Below, one piece after another: positions 62,798-64,000 of a stretch of 64,000 nt of DNA. The stretch comes from Paraspadella gotoi. Its lineage: Eukaryota; Chaetognatha. The translations under genes and the position numbers were made by a program. The stretch's first letter is position 1; every line of letters begins with the position of its first letter. The stretch is from contig CM119264.1 in NCBI GenBank assembly GCA_051294375.1, positions 25,697,086 through 25,761,085 of the forward strand, given 5' to 3'. A model generated the notes under the pieces. The model saw only the letters and a list, made by a program, of their open reading frames with translations. It was not told the DNA's origin and did not search any database.

Positions 62798-62967
62798 ACT
62801 TCATCATCACGACTCGATCGTCACTTTTTCTGAAACACCTGATCTTTTTTCCTCTTTTCAATAAAAATATTTAATCTCTCTTTCAAACGCTTTCTTCCTT
62901 CTCCAACTCCAGCAATCAATATCCGCTCCCCTGACCAACTCCGACACACACAAGCTCCCCACACTCC

Positions 62968-62977
62968 NNNNNNNNNN
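62968..62977. other. Assembly gap of 10 N
   Basis: Ten undetermined bases at the end of block C copy 2. The length is a placeholder. Confidence 0.99.
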
Positions 62978-63048
62978 AAAATCTAATTTGCATATTGTAG
63001 TCGTAAATTCGTCGGTTAATGAACGCGGATAGCGCTGCGGATTTCTGG

Positions 63049-63118
63049 CGTCGACATCGTCGACGACGACGATGGCGACGACGATGGCGACGACGATGGC
63101 GACGACGATGATATGGAC
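63049..63118. repeat. 12-bp repeat within an ACG cluster
   Basis: GATGGCGACGAC occurs three times in tandem (63071-63106), with ACG units on both sides. It reads as Met-Ala-Thr-Thr repeats. Confidence 0.92.
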
Positions 63119-63430
63119 GAAACTGAAACGAATGAATTTGATGGAGATTTTTAAACTCACGTCAAAGTCATCGCTTCGATTATTTATGATATCTAATGAC
63201 ATTTACAATTTAAAAAAAAAAAGAAAATCCTTCGATATCTCTACTTATGTCAAATTATATAAAAATAGGTAAATAGACGCTTTTGTCATGATTTTTGTAG
63301 GAAAAAAATGTATTGAAAATTGAAAATTGTATTTTAACATGATTTGTCGTCAATGTGTCCCGGTCCTGACTTCATTATTTTTCTGACATATTCTCGATTT
63401 ACATTTGACTTAATTAAAATAAAATATTAT

Positions 63431-63460
63431 GAGAAAAAATGAGAAAAAATGAGAAAAAAT
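63431..63460. repeat. 10-bp tandem repeat
   Basis: GAGAAAAAAT three times in tandem, in AT-rich surroundings. Confidence 0.95.
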
Positions 63461-63562
63461 GCTTTGCAGTGATAATAATTTTGAACAGATATTTTTTGTT
63501 TTTAAAATAAAACGTCATGAACAAGGTTTTCCAAATAAGAAAGCACTTCACTAAAGTAAAGG

Positions 63563-63820
63563 ATGACGACGACGAAGATGACGATAAAGCAAACGACAAC
63601 CCTGACAAAAATGACGACGATGACGACGAAGACGACGACGATGACGAGAACGAAAAAAAGGACGATTTTCAAAGTCGACGACGCAAACGACGACGATGAA
63701 GAGGATGACGAAAACGACGACGATGACGACGACGATGAAGAGGACGACGAAAAGAACGACGACTTCTAAAAAACCGACGAAGTGAACGAAATCGAAGGAA
63801 AACGAAATCGAAGGAAAACG
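63563..63820. repeat. ACG triplet cluster and 16-bp repeat
   Basis: GAC/GAT/GAA triplets over about 200 bases, read as acidic Asp/Glu-rich frames, followed by two perfect copies of ACGAAATCGAAGGAAA (63786-63801 and 63802-63817). Confidence 0.9.
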
Positions 63821-64000
63821 AGTCTCATAACGAAGAAATTACGAAGACAAACGACGCAATCTCGCGTGTGACTTATCGGGTGAGAGGAAAAAACTCACCT
63901 GCTTGAAGGAAAGGGTGAGTTGGGGAAAAAGCTGAATAGAAAGGCTGGAGAAGGACTAGTTGAATTTGATGATGGGGAAGGCAGAGCTGTATTAAAAGGC

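Larger units (their letters stand above)
56751..62967. repeat. Block C, copy 2 (cleaner)
   Basis: The less noisy version of 50122-56600. It has N at 56843-56926 and 57482-57799, where copy 1 has about 100 and 420 bases. GA/CT tracts lie at 57207-57274, 59648-59735, 59844-59931, 60216-60271 and 60616-60703. CGT triplet tracts lie at 60048-60101, 61921-61953, 62045-62120, 62268-62336 and 62696-62797. No recognised gene. Confidence 0.9.

Noticed and set aside
63517-63769. Acidic Asp/Glu-rich and Thr-rich frames
   Set aside because: They arise from GAC/GAT/GAA triplet repeats and exist in more than one phase.

Overview
The window reads as non-coding DNA from a repeat-rich animal nuclear genome, probably an invertebrate. 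An arthropod such as a crustacean would fit the microsatellite load, but nothing seen fixes the taxon. Dozens of (GA)n/(CT)n tracts, (ACG)n/(CGT)n triplet clusters and long polypurine or polypyrimidine runs alternate with AT-rich filler. I found no protein family, tRNA, rRNA or CRISPR array. Nearly every long reading frame is the translation of a simple repeat (Arg-Glu, Ser-Leu, Asp-rich, Phe/Leu/Ser-rich). Only two frames are not obviously repeat-made, at 16593-16763 and 43251-43922, and both are weak candidates.

Layout. 1-8690: single-copy, SSR-rich sequence with a CpG-rich patch at 845-1060. 8695-14374: block A (8695-10480, again 10885-12880), a GGAAA-type minisatellite and an AT-rich tail. 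14375-14399: gap. 14400-20490: an AT-rich, microsatellite-free domain holding one isolated GC-rich island near 16548-16810. 20490-29660: block B. 29680-33035: a second pass through block A, minisatellite, tail and linker. 33035-42124: second copy of block B. 42150-45170: third, cleaner copy of the end of block B. 45170-50100: mostly single-copy pyrimidine-rich sequence, an AATG-repeat zone and a more complex stretch with hairpins. 50122-56725: block C. 56751-62967: block C again, cleaner. 62978-64000: ACG-rich end.

The dominant structure is this set of near-identical blocks, which differ mainly by scattered one-base insertions and deletions. The noisier copies are about 5-15% longer, and they run straight through N-gaps present in the cleaner copies. 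Four gaps are exactly 25 N, and one of these corresponds to no missing sequence at all. This looks like uncorrected long reads placed beside short-read contigs, so much of the apparent duplication is probably an assembly artefact. The real locus may be considerably shorter than 64 kb. A true tandem duplication of about 20 kb cannot be excluded.

The most interesting biological structures are: a foldback/MITE-like family with two distinct members (36560-36912 and 59127-59460) sharing a GTACT-A/T-ACCCT end; a 21-bp minisatellite open in all six frames (58709-58990); a degenerate 20-bp GC-rich minisatellite (38089-38249); and the GC island inside the AT-rich domain. No genes work together here in any way I can support.
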